A DNA stretch of 64,000 nt from Porites lobata (taxonomy: Eukaryota; Cnidaria; Anthozoa; Scleractinia; Poritidae). The position numbers were made by a program, and so were the translations under genes. Numbering within the stretch: the stretch's first letter is position 1; the number at the start of each line of letters is the position of its first letter. This document shows positions 1-11,134 of this stretch, in pieces. The notes beneath the pieces were generated by a model. It was not told the DNA's origin, did not search any database, and saw nothing but the letters and a program-made list of their open reading frames with translations. Location: positions 207,001-271,000 of the forward strand of contig CALNXK010000009.1 in the NCBI GenBank assembly GCA_942486035.1. The letters are read 5' to 3'.

Positions 1-176
1 AAGTTGTTAAAGAAGTTGTGAAGCAACATAGAAGAACTGTGAAACAGAAGAGTAAGTTACTCTGAAATAAAGTATTTAACGTAAAGCTTATTTGGGAGTT
101 GTGTGAGTCACTAATACCAAGTGGATTTAGTTCCCGTATCACTGGTGGAGAACTCGCCGAGACATACCCATTGTAA

Positions 177-509
177 ATGTCCCTTCCAGAAAACCCCTTA
201 AAGGAGCCAAGTAACGAGGACTATACAGCCACTGATTCCAGTGAAACAGAAAGCGACTCTCTGCCTCTGTTAGAGGACATCCACCGCGATGACAAGGACA
301 CTCCTGATCAGCCTGCTTTCATTGCTGCGGGAGACAAGGATTTACAGCCATGGGCAGAGGTAAAACAAGAGGTTGACCCTAATCTTACTATCGCAGATTT
401 TCACGAGTTTCTTGACTTTTGGGAGGAACTGGATTTCTTTGACTCTGAAGATGACCCGTTTGACCCAGGAGATATAAATTCTATTGACTTTCTAAATTAT
501 CAAGCTTAA
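177..509 (+). CDS. Acidic ORF of unknown function, possibly transposon-derived
   Basis: An open frame of 110 codons with an ATG start. It is strongly acidic: Ser/Asp/Glu-rich in its first half, with an Asp/Glu/Phe-rich C-terminal third. I do not recognise the family. The same frame is open upstream from position 66 to a TAA at 174-176 directly before the ATG, so the visible ORF may be the tail of a longer protein interrupted by a stop. A donor-like GTAAGT follows an open stretch at about 52. The flanks carry dispersed repeats, so a retroelement-derived fragment is the likeliest explanation. It could also be the last exon of a host gene whose start lies left of the window. Confidence 0.3.
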   Translation: MSLPENPLKEPSNEDYTATDSSETESDSLPLLEDIHRDDKDTPDQPAFIAAGDKDLQPWAEVKQEVDPNLTIADFHEFLDFWEELDFFDSEDDPFDPGDINSIDFLNYQA

Positions 510-540
510 ATTTATTTTACTTAATATCTTACTTATGAAT

Positions 541-840
541 TTACATTTGACAAAGGTTTTTAGACTGTTGCAACTCCACTGTTGTCTTTAAATATAGGGC
601 ATTCCCTAAAGAAATATATAAACGTACTTTGGAGCCAAGGGCTAAAAAAAAAGGATAAGACCCCAGATGAAGATGTCAACAATTTTAAACCACTTATTGA
701 ATCAGAGTGGAATTATTGTGTTTTGCACCATTCCTTTAACGCTCTCAGTTCAAACAAGTTTTATATGTTACCACTGGCGGAAGTCATGTTCCACAAAAGA
801 AAAGGTGGGAATGCCTCAAAATTGCTGGTTGTAAGCTAGC
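541..840. repeat. Diverged dispersed repeat, copy 1
   Basis: The stretch with GACAAAGGTTTTTAGACTGT and the later ACCACTGGCGGAAG / CCTCAAAATTGCTGGTTG blocks reappears in the same order and orientation at about 5195-5990. The copies are clearly diverged, with indels. No coding function is evident; the 85-codon ORF across it has no recognisable motif. Confidence 0.55.
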
Positions 841-1690
841 AAACGAAAATTCCCATTCAAGGGGCTGAAAGTGCACAATCATCTCACATACCAACCTCTC
901 TGCCCAACAAGAAATGCATCATACGTGAATCTCAATTTGTTCCATTGTCAATAAGGAAAATTAACAGATAGTGTGCCATAAAATTCAGGACAAAATTCAT
1001 GATTGGAGCTTTTGTGGGAAGACTTAAACATTTTCCTGCACAGTATTCAAGAAACAACAGAAAATAACTAATTATATGAATGCACTGAAAGAGTGCAGAC
1101 AATAACTAAACATGGAATTGCAACTAGAAAGATTTTCAATCAGATCCAAAAAGAGAAAAAAGTTAGAAAGAAAGGAAGGGCACTAAAATTAAAAAGAGAA
1201 AAATGGCAAAAATCCTTTAACCATCACAAGCATGATGTGCACCCTCCACCACACGGATTCCACTGTCACTGAATGGGCACAGATACTGTAAACCTTCAAT
1301 GTCACCCAGATGCTGAAACATCCATGGTGCAAACCAACAATGTTCTAAAAGAAGGATTGCCCCTGTTTGTGAAACCCATTCATAAACACTGAACACAGTA
1401 GTAAGCAATTGGACCTGTTTATCTTATTTATAGTCCCCAAAATGCGTAACTTGAATTCATTAACCATTGAGCATCTCTCCCCCATGAAACATGTCTCAGA
1501 TACATTATGCCAGACTGGTCTCACCAATTCTGATGACCTTGGATTGATAACCTGTTCCAATACTAAAAGTCTCATCAAGGCAGATTCCCTGGATACATAT
1601 TTTCAAGAAGATAGTACATTACTCTGACTCCAATACATACTCCGATCCTTTCACGATATTGCATAGCTTTCTACATTAGGCAAAGAACTG
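841..1690. other. Gene-free AT-rich stretch
   Basis: Two overlapping ORFs (about 1217-1627, both strands) show no domain, signal or splice context. I see no transposon ends here. Confidence 0.4.
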
Positions 1691-1691
1691 T

Positions 1692-1830
1692 ATCATGTGC
1701 ACCATTGCTTAGTTGGTTACTAACTAAGGACAATGGCCTTTTACCCCCATATGCATCATTATTTGTACATTTTATGACTTAATGGCTGTGACTAAGTTAA
1801 GAATCAATGTCTTCTTTTGTGTCTTCGTAA
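1692..1830 (+). repeat. Diverged third copy of the 249-bp direct repeat
   Basis: Blocks such as TTAGTTGGTTACTAACTAAG, TTTGTACATT and ACTAAGTTAA match the middle of the repeats at 2474-2722 and 4434-4682 in the same order. It is much more diverged than those two are from each other, so it is an older insertion or remnant. Confidence 0.5.
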
Positions 1831-2473
1831 ATAGCTAAGGTTTCTGAGAGTGGCCGGACACCTTATCTAGAAACTTGATGTCCCTAGGTAAACACTTATA
1901 TTTTTTATGGACATTTAGACCTTTTTAGTATTTAAAATTAGGAAGCCTGAGTTTTACCTTGTTGAATATTGCTTACCATTAACGAAGTTTGTACCTGTTA
2001 GTTTTAGTCCCAAGGAGCCAAGCAATTTAAAAAGTAACCGTGCAGAAGTGTGTACCTTTTACTGAACTTTACTTTGGTAGTTTTCTTTAGTCATTGCCTT
2101 ATTCCATAGCTGGAGAAAAGCTTTGTATAGGATTGTCACAGCACTTATCTCCCAGATTTATGAAACATATTCCAGGTTAATGGAAGTTCGATATATCTTT
2201 CCAATGATCATTAAAATGAAACCTGTATTTGACTTGATTTAGCTAAATGCACGTGTCCTTTACGGAATAAGTAAAACATACCCCCAATAAGCCATATTTC
2301 AAATATAAAAAGGTGAAGTATGAACCTTGATATTTGATTGATTTGCGACAATTTGATCTGATCAACTGATAATATATACTGATATATATAATTGTAGGAA
2401 GCTTTTTAGGTTCTGGAACATTTTAACTATTCCGAGGTAAGTATGAAATAAGATAAATATAATACATTTTTTA

Positions 2474-2722
2474 TGAACTCCTTATCTAGAAGAATAAATA
2501 TTAAAAGTGCGTTTTCCTGCATCATGCATGGAATCAGATCATGTGCATCATTCTTTAGTTGGTTACTAGCCAAGGGCAACCCCCGTCTGTACCCCTGTGT
2601 ACCTTCAAATCATTCTTTGTACATTCTATGACTTTAGGAATGCAACTAAGTTAATAATGAGTTTTTTGGCACACCTTGTCTCCATGCTTGTCCTCGCGGT
2701 CAACATTTTTAGTCATTAAGTA
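2474..2722 (+). repeat. Terminal-type direct repeat, left copy
   Basis: This is about 249 bp running from AACTCCTTATCTAGAAGAAT to GTCATTAAGTAATT. It matches 4434-4682 at roughly 96 percent (about nine differences by eye). It lies 168 bp upstream of the gag-like ORF, so the pair looks like the repeat ends of a retroelement. Confidence 0.75.
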
Positions 2723-2890
2723 ATTTGCCCCCTCTGGCCAAGCACGTGTTCAAAGGGATTAATTGCACAACACACACCCTTTAGTATCAGGTGACAGGAG
2801 TTTCGTGTTTCATTTCGAGTCAGTTTTTACCTTGAGCGTATACCAGAGTTTTGCAGCGTACTGTTTCGTTTCTTCTTTCGTTTCATCCCA

Positions 2891-3929
2891 ATGGGTAGTC
2901 CAAGCAGGTGCCCAGGTTGTAAGGAGTTAAAGTCCGCTCATGATTTTGCTCGTCCTGGAAAGAATTGTACAGGTCCAGTTCACAACGATACGGAACAGGA
3001 TCTTGAGGCGGTTGATGAGCTAGAGCACACCAAAGAGGTTGGTGCCACCACTTCTCCAAAACCTGACGTCTTGCAGTCTTTAACGGAATTGGTGCAGCTC
3101 GTATCCACTGAATTGAAGTCTCTTCGATACGAGACTACAGAAAGCTCCAACAGTACCGCCCCTTGTTACATTGCCAGAATTGCGTGCTATGAGCAATTTG
3201 GCCCAGACGGTGGATCGACGGGTAGACCAACTTGGCGTTGTTTGTTCTGATCATAGCGAGTCTGAGAATGAGAGCCACCCTCTTCAGCACTCAGCAGCTA
3301 ACTCTGCACCCTCCGAGCATCCCGGTACGTTAAAATCAGGCCGGGAGGCGAAAGCTACCAGCGAGGTTTTGTACCCTCAAAGATGGCCTCACAGTTTTCT
3401 TTGTCTCACACAAGCACAGCGCAAGGTCAAATACGAGGAGTTAACATTAGCCGAATTCGTGGCTGGATATGCTCAAATTTTATTATGTAAGGACATTAGT
3501 CCTTTGGAGCGCACCGAGCGCAAAAAGCATCTCGTCTCGTTAATGTATTTTGCCCAACAATACGAATGGTCCGCCATTCTTAATTTTCACGGGTCCATTT
3601 TGCTCGAAATTGAGCATGGACTGGTTCATTGGGGAGACTCTTATCTTCATTTGGAAAGCAAAACCCTTTACCGGCACCCACTGCAGGAGAAATCGCCGAC
3701 TTCCTCTTCTTCAGCACCAGTTCTATTTTGTCGCGATTATCAGCAAGAACAATGCATTAGCGTTAAAGACCACTTCGGTTTTATCCGCGCAGAACGCAAA
3801 TGGTTGAAACATATCTGCGCGGCATGCTGGACTTGTCTTCGTAAGCAGGAGTCACATCAGGAGAATTCTTCTGATTGTCCTTTAAAAGCGCTGGCTGCGA
3901 AAGATTCACCAGTGACATCAAAAGACTAG
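2891..3929 (+). pseudogene. Gag-like ORF of a DIRS/Ngaro-type retrotransposon, frameshifted
   Basis: Two overlapping frames (2891-3250 and 3171-3929) encode one protein broken by a frameshift near 3155-3170. The N-terminus has a CPGC-type cysteine cluster. The second part has the helical YEELTLAEFVAGYAQ region. It ends in a zinc-knuckle-like block (FCRDYQQEQC, then DH, WLKHIC, C) that I associate with ORF1 of cnidarian and fish tyrosine-recombinase retroelements. A pol fragment follows at 4175, the order expected of such elements. The broken frame makes it non-functional. Family placement rests on motif memory, not a search. Confidence 0.65.
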
Positions 3930-4174
3930 ACAGTTTTTAGTCTCCTAGCCTTCACGGAACCGAAGCTGGGGGTGTGCCCGTTTTAGATTTTGGTTGTAGT
4001 TTTACACACTTCACTCTTGGCTTTTTAGTGCAAGACTTTTCTCCTTTGAGACATTTAGCTTCTGGCCTGACAATGTTTTCATGCCCCAGTTCTAGTTTTT
4101 CTACTCACGACAATGGGTTTATTAAGTTTTCACAATCAAGACATTCAGTTTTTGATTATGCAACATGACCTGCC

Positions 4175-4433
4175 ATGAGTTCCTTTGTCGACGCTCATTG
4201 TGCTGTCTTTTCTTCTGGACAGTTCAATTACACAGGCCTTCGTATTCCCATTCCTTCTCAACTAAATATTCCCGTGTGGCGTGCCTTGCTTCAAGACTAT
4301 GAGGACAGTGTAATTTGTGACTTTTTGGAATTTGGTTGGCCCCTTGGCTACACTAACCAGACCCTTCCAGTGTTTCACCTTCGTACCCACCGTGGCACGT
4401 TAAATTTTCCTTCTGCAGTTCAAGACTATCTAA
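4175..4433 (+). pseudogene. Truncated N-terminus of a DIRS/Ngaro-like pol
   Basis: The frame begins with ATG and includes NYTGLRIPIPSQLNIPVWRA and FLEFGWPLGY. This is the conserved entry region before the reverse transcriptase domain in DIRS-like pol proteins. It stops being pol-like at 4434, where the right direct repeat begins. The RT catalytic motifs, RNase H and tyrosine recombinase are therefore all missing. The apparent ORF runs on into the repeat to 4588 with unrelated sequence. The junction suggests an internal deletion between pol and the 3' repeat. Confidence 0.65.
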
Positions 4434-4682
4434 ACTCCTTATCTAGAAGAATAAATATTAAAAGTGCGCTTTCCTGCATCATGCATGGAATCAGATCATG
4501 TGCATCATTCTTCAGTTGGTTACTAGCCAAGGGCAACCCCAGTCTGTACCCCCATGTACCTTCAAATCATTCTTTGTACATTCTATGACTTTAGGAATGC
4601 AACTAAGTTAATAATGAGTTTTTGGCACACCTTGCCTCCATGCTTGTCCTTGAGGTCAACATTTTTAGTCATTAAGTAATTA
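4434..4682 (+). repeat. Terminal-type direct repeat, right copy
   Basis: Partner of 2474-2722, with a 1,960-bp offset. Together they bracket the gag and pol fragments. Simple split direct repeats fit a Ngaro-like element better than the inverted repeats of classical DIRS1, but with pol deleted this cannot be settled. Confidence 0.75.
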
Positions 4683-7600
4683 AGATAATTGGCCTGGAGC
4701 AAGCACACGTAATTCAGGTACACAAGTACCGTACTAAATGGGAGTCTTTTCGATTCGCCTTACTGGCCTGGAATTTATTTACCCAGGAAAATGAAAGTAG
4801 AGCCTGATCTCAGCTTATTCCAAAGTGTCTAAGGCATTTTAAGTGACGCCAAAACTTGTGAGACAGCCCCTTTAAATGCTATTTTTAAAAACGTTTGATT
4901 GCTTTACAAAAAAATGCCTTCCAACTATTATAAGCAACAATAAAATAAAAGGAAAGCGGCTCAGGAACAAGTTTCTAGAGAGTGAGCTAGGGTGGAAGTA
5001 GAAGGCTCAGAAGACAAGCAAGTCTTGAAGGTGCAAACAAAAGAAGTAGAATCTTTCAAGTAAGTCCTTCCTTTAAAATAAAGCTTGTAAGATAAATTAT
5101 TGATTGGTTGTGGTGAAGTACCTCTTGACTCTTTGCCCTCAATGAGCAACCATTGATGAGGTAGTTAATGCTCTGAAAATTTTTTGCAAATTTCATTTTG
5201 ACAAAGGTTTTCAGACTGTGGTAACTCTATTGTTGTCTTTCAAAATTGGTCATTCCCCCAAAAAATATTTAAACATACTTCTGGGCCAGGCCTTGAGAAG
5301 AAATTTAGAGTAAGATCAATGATGACATTACAAGGACAGTGACCCTGTGCTGCAGTACATTGGATGACAGAGTGTGACTATTGCACAATTGAGGGAATAT
5401 TGGTGAACTGTAACAAGTTGGCAAGGGACAACAGTGTGACAACACACCATTGCATAAACAAATACAAAACATGACGACGTTTTTTCGACAGTTAAACGTA
5501 TGCTTTGAGAACCACTGCAGATATGGCTCTCAACCTAGGCAGTTTGAAGATGTACAATGTATGTGCACAAGTAGTGTAAAATGCAAAAGTATGTGAAGAT
5601 ATCCCTTTGAGAAATTCTCCGTTCACAAGTTATAACCCAATTATTGTTGTCTCCAACCTTGACAATGTTCAGAACTTAGAAAAGTGGAAGGAGGAGCAGG
5701 TAAGAAGTAACAAGATTGATACCCTTAAAAAAATGAAGAGGAGGGGAAACCGTGAATCTCCATATGCAGTTCAAAGAAGTTTAACAAATTAGAGCTGTTA
5801 CCACTGGTGGAAGATCTTTAAAAGCTCAGGAAAAGTGTCCTTTAAAAGATCTCTAATAGCGCAGAAGTCCTTGAAAAGGGTCCCCAGCTGGAAGCCTAAA
5901 GTGAACTGGCGCAGGCTATACTCTCACCAGGGTAGTCAAGTTCAATGAAAGAAGAGGAGGGGAGGCCTCAAAAGTGCTGGTTGAGGGCTGTCTTAACCCA
6001 CCAAACTGGTCAAAAGTCAATAATCCTGAAATGGTTTCCTCTCTAAGTGGTTTTGAAAAGGCGTTATCCAAAATGCAAGTAAAAGCTTGCTGTTGGGTTT
6101 TGTATTTTATTTTACAGTTGATGAACTTCTTCACTTTCTTCACTGATAAAATAGTTACCCCTTCTGTGTGATTTTAAAGGCTGAATAACTGCATTTGTGA
6201 ATGACACAAAAAGCAGTTATCTAAGAGGTACATCTACATAGGTTATTCATAATTTAAATTTTCCATCTATTCTTTAACCCCTTGATTTGTTTTCACCATT
6301 ATTACCACTAAATCTGTATTCTTATTTGTGACTTTTGTATCTCAGTGCATCAGTTTATAACAGCTTTTTCTGATGGGGTTATCCAGGTGAAATTAAACAT
6401 CTTGTCGTTTAAATATGTTGTTTGCATAATTCATAATGGCATTATACTTCATTCAATATTTTATTTTAGAATTCATCTAATAATTATCACTACTGCAGGT
6501 TTTTAAATCTATCTAGCTTTTGTATAAGGTACTAAAACATGCATTTACATGATTCAAATGTAAATAAATTTATGCCAGTTTGCATGAACTCATGCAACCA
6601 ACCATTTTGCCCATTTTGCTTGTTATCGCTGGGGCAGCCTGAGATTTGCAAGGAGCGATGACATAAACACAGTAAATGACACTTTCCACCTTAACCTTTA
6701 AGCATACAATGTAGGTACATGTACATGATCCCTTTTTGTTCAAACAAATTCTCACAATCAACTCAGAATCGTGACCTATGCCACTGTATAAGGCCTATCC
6801 AAACCCATAAATCTCTCCACTGCAGTATTCCGTCAAGCAAATAAAACCAAACAAATAAACAACAATAATCCATACTATTCCTTAATTCAAGTTTCAGAAA
6901 AGTGCATGGACCCACAGGTAGGAAACAATACTTTGACATGCGTTCTCAAGAATTGCCCATGTCCACTTGGCCACTGCTCAAGCTCTAAAAGCTGCTTGAA
7001 AAGTAAAATAGTCTCCTGTCTTTTACCTAACCTCAACTGTGCTGCTGAAAAAACTATAACAACACATCTGGAATGGCACCAATGCTTGCACTTCGGGCCA
7101 TTTCACAACCATTATCCCGTTTTCAAAATAATCACACAAGTTATTCATGCAGACAAAAATTTCATAGAGAATTCCACCAAAAATAGACATGGTTTGGCTT
7201 GGTTGTGTTTCAAGAATCATTAATTTCTCCTTTTCTTTTTCAAATTGATCATCTTTTAAGATTACTTTCTTTGGGATTCATAAGAAAACAGGAAAAGCTG
7301 AGCAACAATGCAGAATGATTGAAAATGCCTATGATTTGCAACATCAGAGAATGCACCATAAAAATTAATTTATCAGACAGATTAAAAGGACGTGAATCAT
7401 ACACTGAACTTGTATATGTAATCATTATTTTTGTTGGTAAACAAGTTCAACATGATACCTCATCCACACTGACACAGCCTGTAAGTACACACAAACTGTC
7501 CCTTTTTTCTGGCGACCAACATTTTTATGTCTGGCAATCATTTTATAATTTTAGGTTGCCAAAAGGCCACTTTAAAAAAAGGTTGAGCTTAGAGCATTGG

Positions 7601-7850
7601 GATCAAACCACAGAGAAAAATTGTAGAAACTAGAGAACAGCAGTCAGAGAAGAGGACGAGGAAAATAAAAATGATCACAGTACTTAAACAACAGAAGAGG
7701 CAGAAGACATGGAAACACCGCGGAAAAACCATAAAATCTTAGAAAACCAGAAGAAATACAACATAGACATGATTTAGCAAGTAATTACAATAACCTGAAA
7801 TAACCTCAACGCTAACCAGTGAAAGTGAGTGCTTTACCCTAATCAGTAAA
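4683..7850. other. Repeat-derived or unannotated sequence
   Basis: Holds the second copy of the 541-840 repeat (about 5195-5990). Otherwise it is AT-rich, with short ORFs (5607-5792, 5916-6171, 6906-7223 and its minus-strand shadow, 7319-7633) that lack recognisable domains. I see no transposon termini or RNA genes. Confidence 0.4.
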
Positions 7851-7855
7851 ATGAG

Positions 7856-8227
7856 TCAAACTACTTGCAAAATAAGATATCACATCTTTACCACATTCGA
7901 CGCACATATACGAACTGTAAAATGTAAAAATAAAAATGTTTTAGAAGTTTTAAAATCCTCGAAATATATTTTGCTCTTCGAGCCTCATCAGTCAATACAA
8001 TTTTCATCTAAGATGCACTAAAATAGTCTGCGTGTTTGCCAGTGTCATGTAAGCCAACATGGTGAATTTGATTTCATGTGGTCATGTGCGACTACCGCAC
8101 GTGGAATGTGGAAATAATTCCATTCATTCTTACAGTTCATCAACGAGCCTTCTGGTACTTGATCTATTCGAACACCCTCCGATATCTGCCTCAACATGGC
8201 GTCGTTGGAGTAAGAACCGGTAACGTT
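7856..8227 (-). repeat. Penelope-like element, left inverted arm
   Basis: The reverse complement of this stretch reappears at 9231-9606 with roughly 90 percent identity. It contains the C-terminal codons of the GIY-YIG ORF plus the 3' untranslated tail. A CTGATGAG hairpin sits at about 7965-8000 on the minus strand. Inverted terminal copies of this kind (pLTRs) are a known feature of Penelope-like elements. Confidence 0.75.
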
Positions 8228-9228
8228 CATTTCAAATTTCTGCATTTCACTGTTGCGTTTCTCTTTACAGTGCTTCCATAAGGCTGACCTCTCTTCCTTT
8301 TTGGCCAGTAACTTCATGTGTTCTTTTCCTCTAGTATACATGCTCCTTGATGTTTCTCCAATATAAATGTCATTACACTCAGCACATTTTATGTCATAAG
8401 TCACGCTCTGTCTCTCACACGTTCTTTTTCCATCTTCTCTACACACTGGGCAAACCCTCTTTCACATTTTCGTGATTTAAACGGATCAGACCTCTGGAGT
8501 AACTTTCTAATCGCAGCACCAGCTTTTTCGACGACTTTGATTTTGAAACCTTGTTTCTTTATTTCTTTCTGGTATCTCCGCTGTAGCTGTGAATTCAGCA
8601 TAGATGGTACAAAGACTACCACCTCGTTTCTGCCTTTCTTGTACCAGTTGCTTCTCTTCCTCACTTTTTCTTGGTCTCGTTCCTCTCTCTTCAATTCTCT
8701 GGGTCGATGTAACGGTCTTTCTCCTTCTTGATAGGCTTTCTTACTCGTTTCATATGCCTTAAGGGCTGTGTTGACAACGTCACACCTGAATTTCTCGCTG
8801 TATCCCGAGTACTGCATTCTCAAAACCATCTCTTTAACATTCTCCACCACCCTCTCCCATCTCTCCCATGGTAACAGTTTCCTACAATTAAGTAGAACTC
8901 TTAGGACCTCATGAGTCAGCACTGTCCTCTTAGTACTCCAGCTTAAAGCGGATCTAGCATTAATGACAGGTTTAGAGACCATCTCTTTGGAGTACAACTC
9001 GTACATGATCACTGACATGTTAACAACTTGATTTTCTATTTCCTTTTCTCTCGTTTCTAACCACACCTTTAAGTCTAGGATAGGTAGCTTTTGGTCTCGG
9101 TGATTAGATGGATAATCCACTTCAAGTTGTATTGACGAGTGGATGTCGTCTCCTAAGTGTTTTATCAATAGCATTGTCCTTTGGTCACTGCTGACCCTCT
9201 CATCCTCAGTAACAAAACTTTCATCCAC
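8045..9228 (-). pseudogene. Penelope-like retroelement: RT C-terminus plus GIY-YIG endonuclease
   Basis: Reading on the minus strand, the first frame (9228 to 8401) starts inside the reverse transcriptase, after its catalytic region. It contains a KLPILDLKVWL-type motif, then a long basic linker. The second frame (8446 to 8045) has paired cysteines followed by TYDIKCAECNDIYIGETSRS and RGKEH. This is the GIY-YIG nuclease core with its Y, R and E residues. The two frames differ and meet near 8446, so a frameshift breaks the protein. The RT YADD box is absent, so the copy is 5'-truncated and dead. Confidence 0.8.
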
Positions 9229-9230
9229 GT

Positions 9231-9606
9231 AGGTTACCGGTTCTTACTCCAACGACGCCATGTTAAGGCAGATATCGGAGGGTGTTAGGATAGATCAAGT
9301 ACTGGAAGGCTCGTTGATGAACTCTAAGAATGAACGGAATTATTTCCGCCTTCCACGCGTGGTAGTTGCACGTGACCACGTGAAATAGAATACACCATGT
9401 TGGCTTACATGACACTGGCGAACACACAGACTCTTTTAGTGCATCTTACATGAAAATTTTATTGACTGACGAGGCTGGAAGAGCAAAATATATTTCGAGG
9501 ATTTTAAAACTTCTAAAACATTTTTAGTTTTACATTTTACATTTCGTATACGTGCATCGAATGTGGTAAAGATGTGATGTCTTATTTTGCAAGTAGTTCA
9601 AGTTAT
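9231..9606 (+). repeat. Penelope-like element, right inverted arm
   Basis: Inverted partial copy of the element's 3' end. On the plus strand it encodes the same C-terminal tail, starting SYSNDAMLRQISEGVRIDQV and ending at a TAG near 9390, followed by the same 3' tail. It abuts the truncated RT frame directly. Confidence 0.75.
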
Positions 9607-10059
9607 TCGAAAACATTCCTAGTCTCAGCAGTTATAATTTCTCAAAAGTAAAATGAGTGTTAACCCAAAACGGCAAAATGTGTGCTTAACCCCAAACCCT
9701 AACCTTAAATACCAGTATCTGTAAACTAAGACTATTTCTTAAAAAAGATATAATAAGACCAGTTTAATAAATTTTGTACTGGATCAATAATTTTGTACCA
9801 GTTCAAAAATAACTGTACTAGTACAAAGACAATTTGTATCATGAGCAAAATCGAATTACAACATATGTGCATTTGAGCAATTGTTGTTCCGAGTGAGTTT
9901 TGATTTCACTGAGCTTAAGTTAAGTACTTTTCATTGATAACTTTTCAAAAGAGACTGATGCGGAATTCGTTGTATTAAAAATGAACTTATCCAATAAATT
10001 GCAGTGATACCAAAATCTGTAATGTATCTTTTTTAATTCACTGGATATTCTAATTCCAA

Positions 10060-10275
10060 GGTTTAATTCCTGTGAATTCCATGGAACTCCCTGGAGATCC
10101 ATGGAATTCGATGGAGTAGTTTCCATGGAATTCACATGGAACTTTTTCGTGGGATTCCATGGAATTTGATGTCCGAATCCTCCATGGAAATCGATGGAGA
10201 ACTTTCCATAGAATTCTATGGAACTTTTCCATGCAATTACGTGGAAATTGAAGTCCTAATCCTCCATAAAATTCA
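10060..10275. repeat. Degenerate TCCATGGAATTC array
   Basis: About ten imperfect copies of a palindromic TCCATGGAATTC-like core, with 10-25 bp spacing that degrades toward the right. The two minus-strand ORFs here are translations of the repeat. Confidence 0.6.
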
Positions 10276-10353
10276 ATGAAGGTATTTTACATGGGTAGCC
10301 AGATGGCTCAGATGATGATCTTCTACTGCTCTGCTTTAGTCCCCTGACCAATC

Positions 10354-10920
10354 GGCCATTTGCACTAAGAGGTCATGTGACATCGTTTTTATGAAAATGA
10401 GATTTATATGATTTTGCCTTCGAAAAACGATTACTGGGTCATATCTTAAACAAAATAATAGTGATTTGGTTTCTCGACCCCGCACCATTTTCATAAAATG
10501 AGTAAGTTGGTAGCTGCTCATGTGACCAAAATGTGATTTTTTAAAATTATGAATTACCTCTTTCTGAATACAAATTTTGCACTTAAACTTGAAGGAAAAT
10601 GTTGAAAGATGATGTGGTAACGTTTACAGTACATCTGAGCATGACTATCAAATGTTCAACAAGATATAAGCAAAAAGTAGTTTTGGCCACCACGTTGGAG
10701 GGCAAGAGTATGCCCTCCAACATGGCAGCGAATACAAATGATACTACTTTGTTGAAAAATCAAAGTGCCAGAAAATATCTCCCTTAAATGTGTTTTCTCT
10801 CCAAATTTCAGGTGTAAAGTAATTTATATGTGCTCTGTCAATTTTTGGCATCAGCAAGATTCCAACTCATTGTTTAATTAAAGAAAGCATTGGTCATGTG
10901 ACCTCTTAGTGCAAGTGGCC
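10354..10920. mobile_element. MITE, 567 bp, 26-bp terminal inverted repeats
   Basis: Left end GGCCATTTGCACTAAGAGGT and right end ACCTCTTAGTGCAAGTGGCC are inverted copies with one mismatch over the first 20 bp. The inside is non-coding. No clear target duplication is visible, so the superfamily is undetermined. Confidence 0.7.
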
Positions 10921-10980
10921 TATTTTACACGAACTCTTATATCTTGCATACGTACTGTATACGTCAGAGGGAAAATTGAG

Positions 10981-11100
10981 CCAGAAGAAAAACGTGCCCA
11001 TGGGAACCCTGAGTAATAACATAAATGAACTTACCTCTAGCCAGAAGAAAAACGTGCCCATGGGAACCCTGAGTAATAACATAAATGAACTTACCTCTAA
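10981..11100. repeat. Two tandem copies of a 60-bp unit
   Basis: 10981-11040 and 11041-11100 are identical except for the last base. Each copy ends, on the minus strand, with a splice-donor-like GAGGTAAGTT. The identity implies a very recent duplication or an assembly error. Confidence 0.9.
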
Positions 11101-11134
11101 GCCAATGCCATTTTATCCGAGGTCTTTGCCTTTT

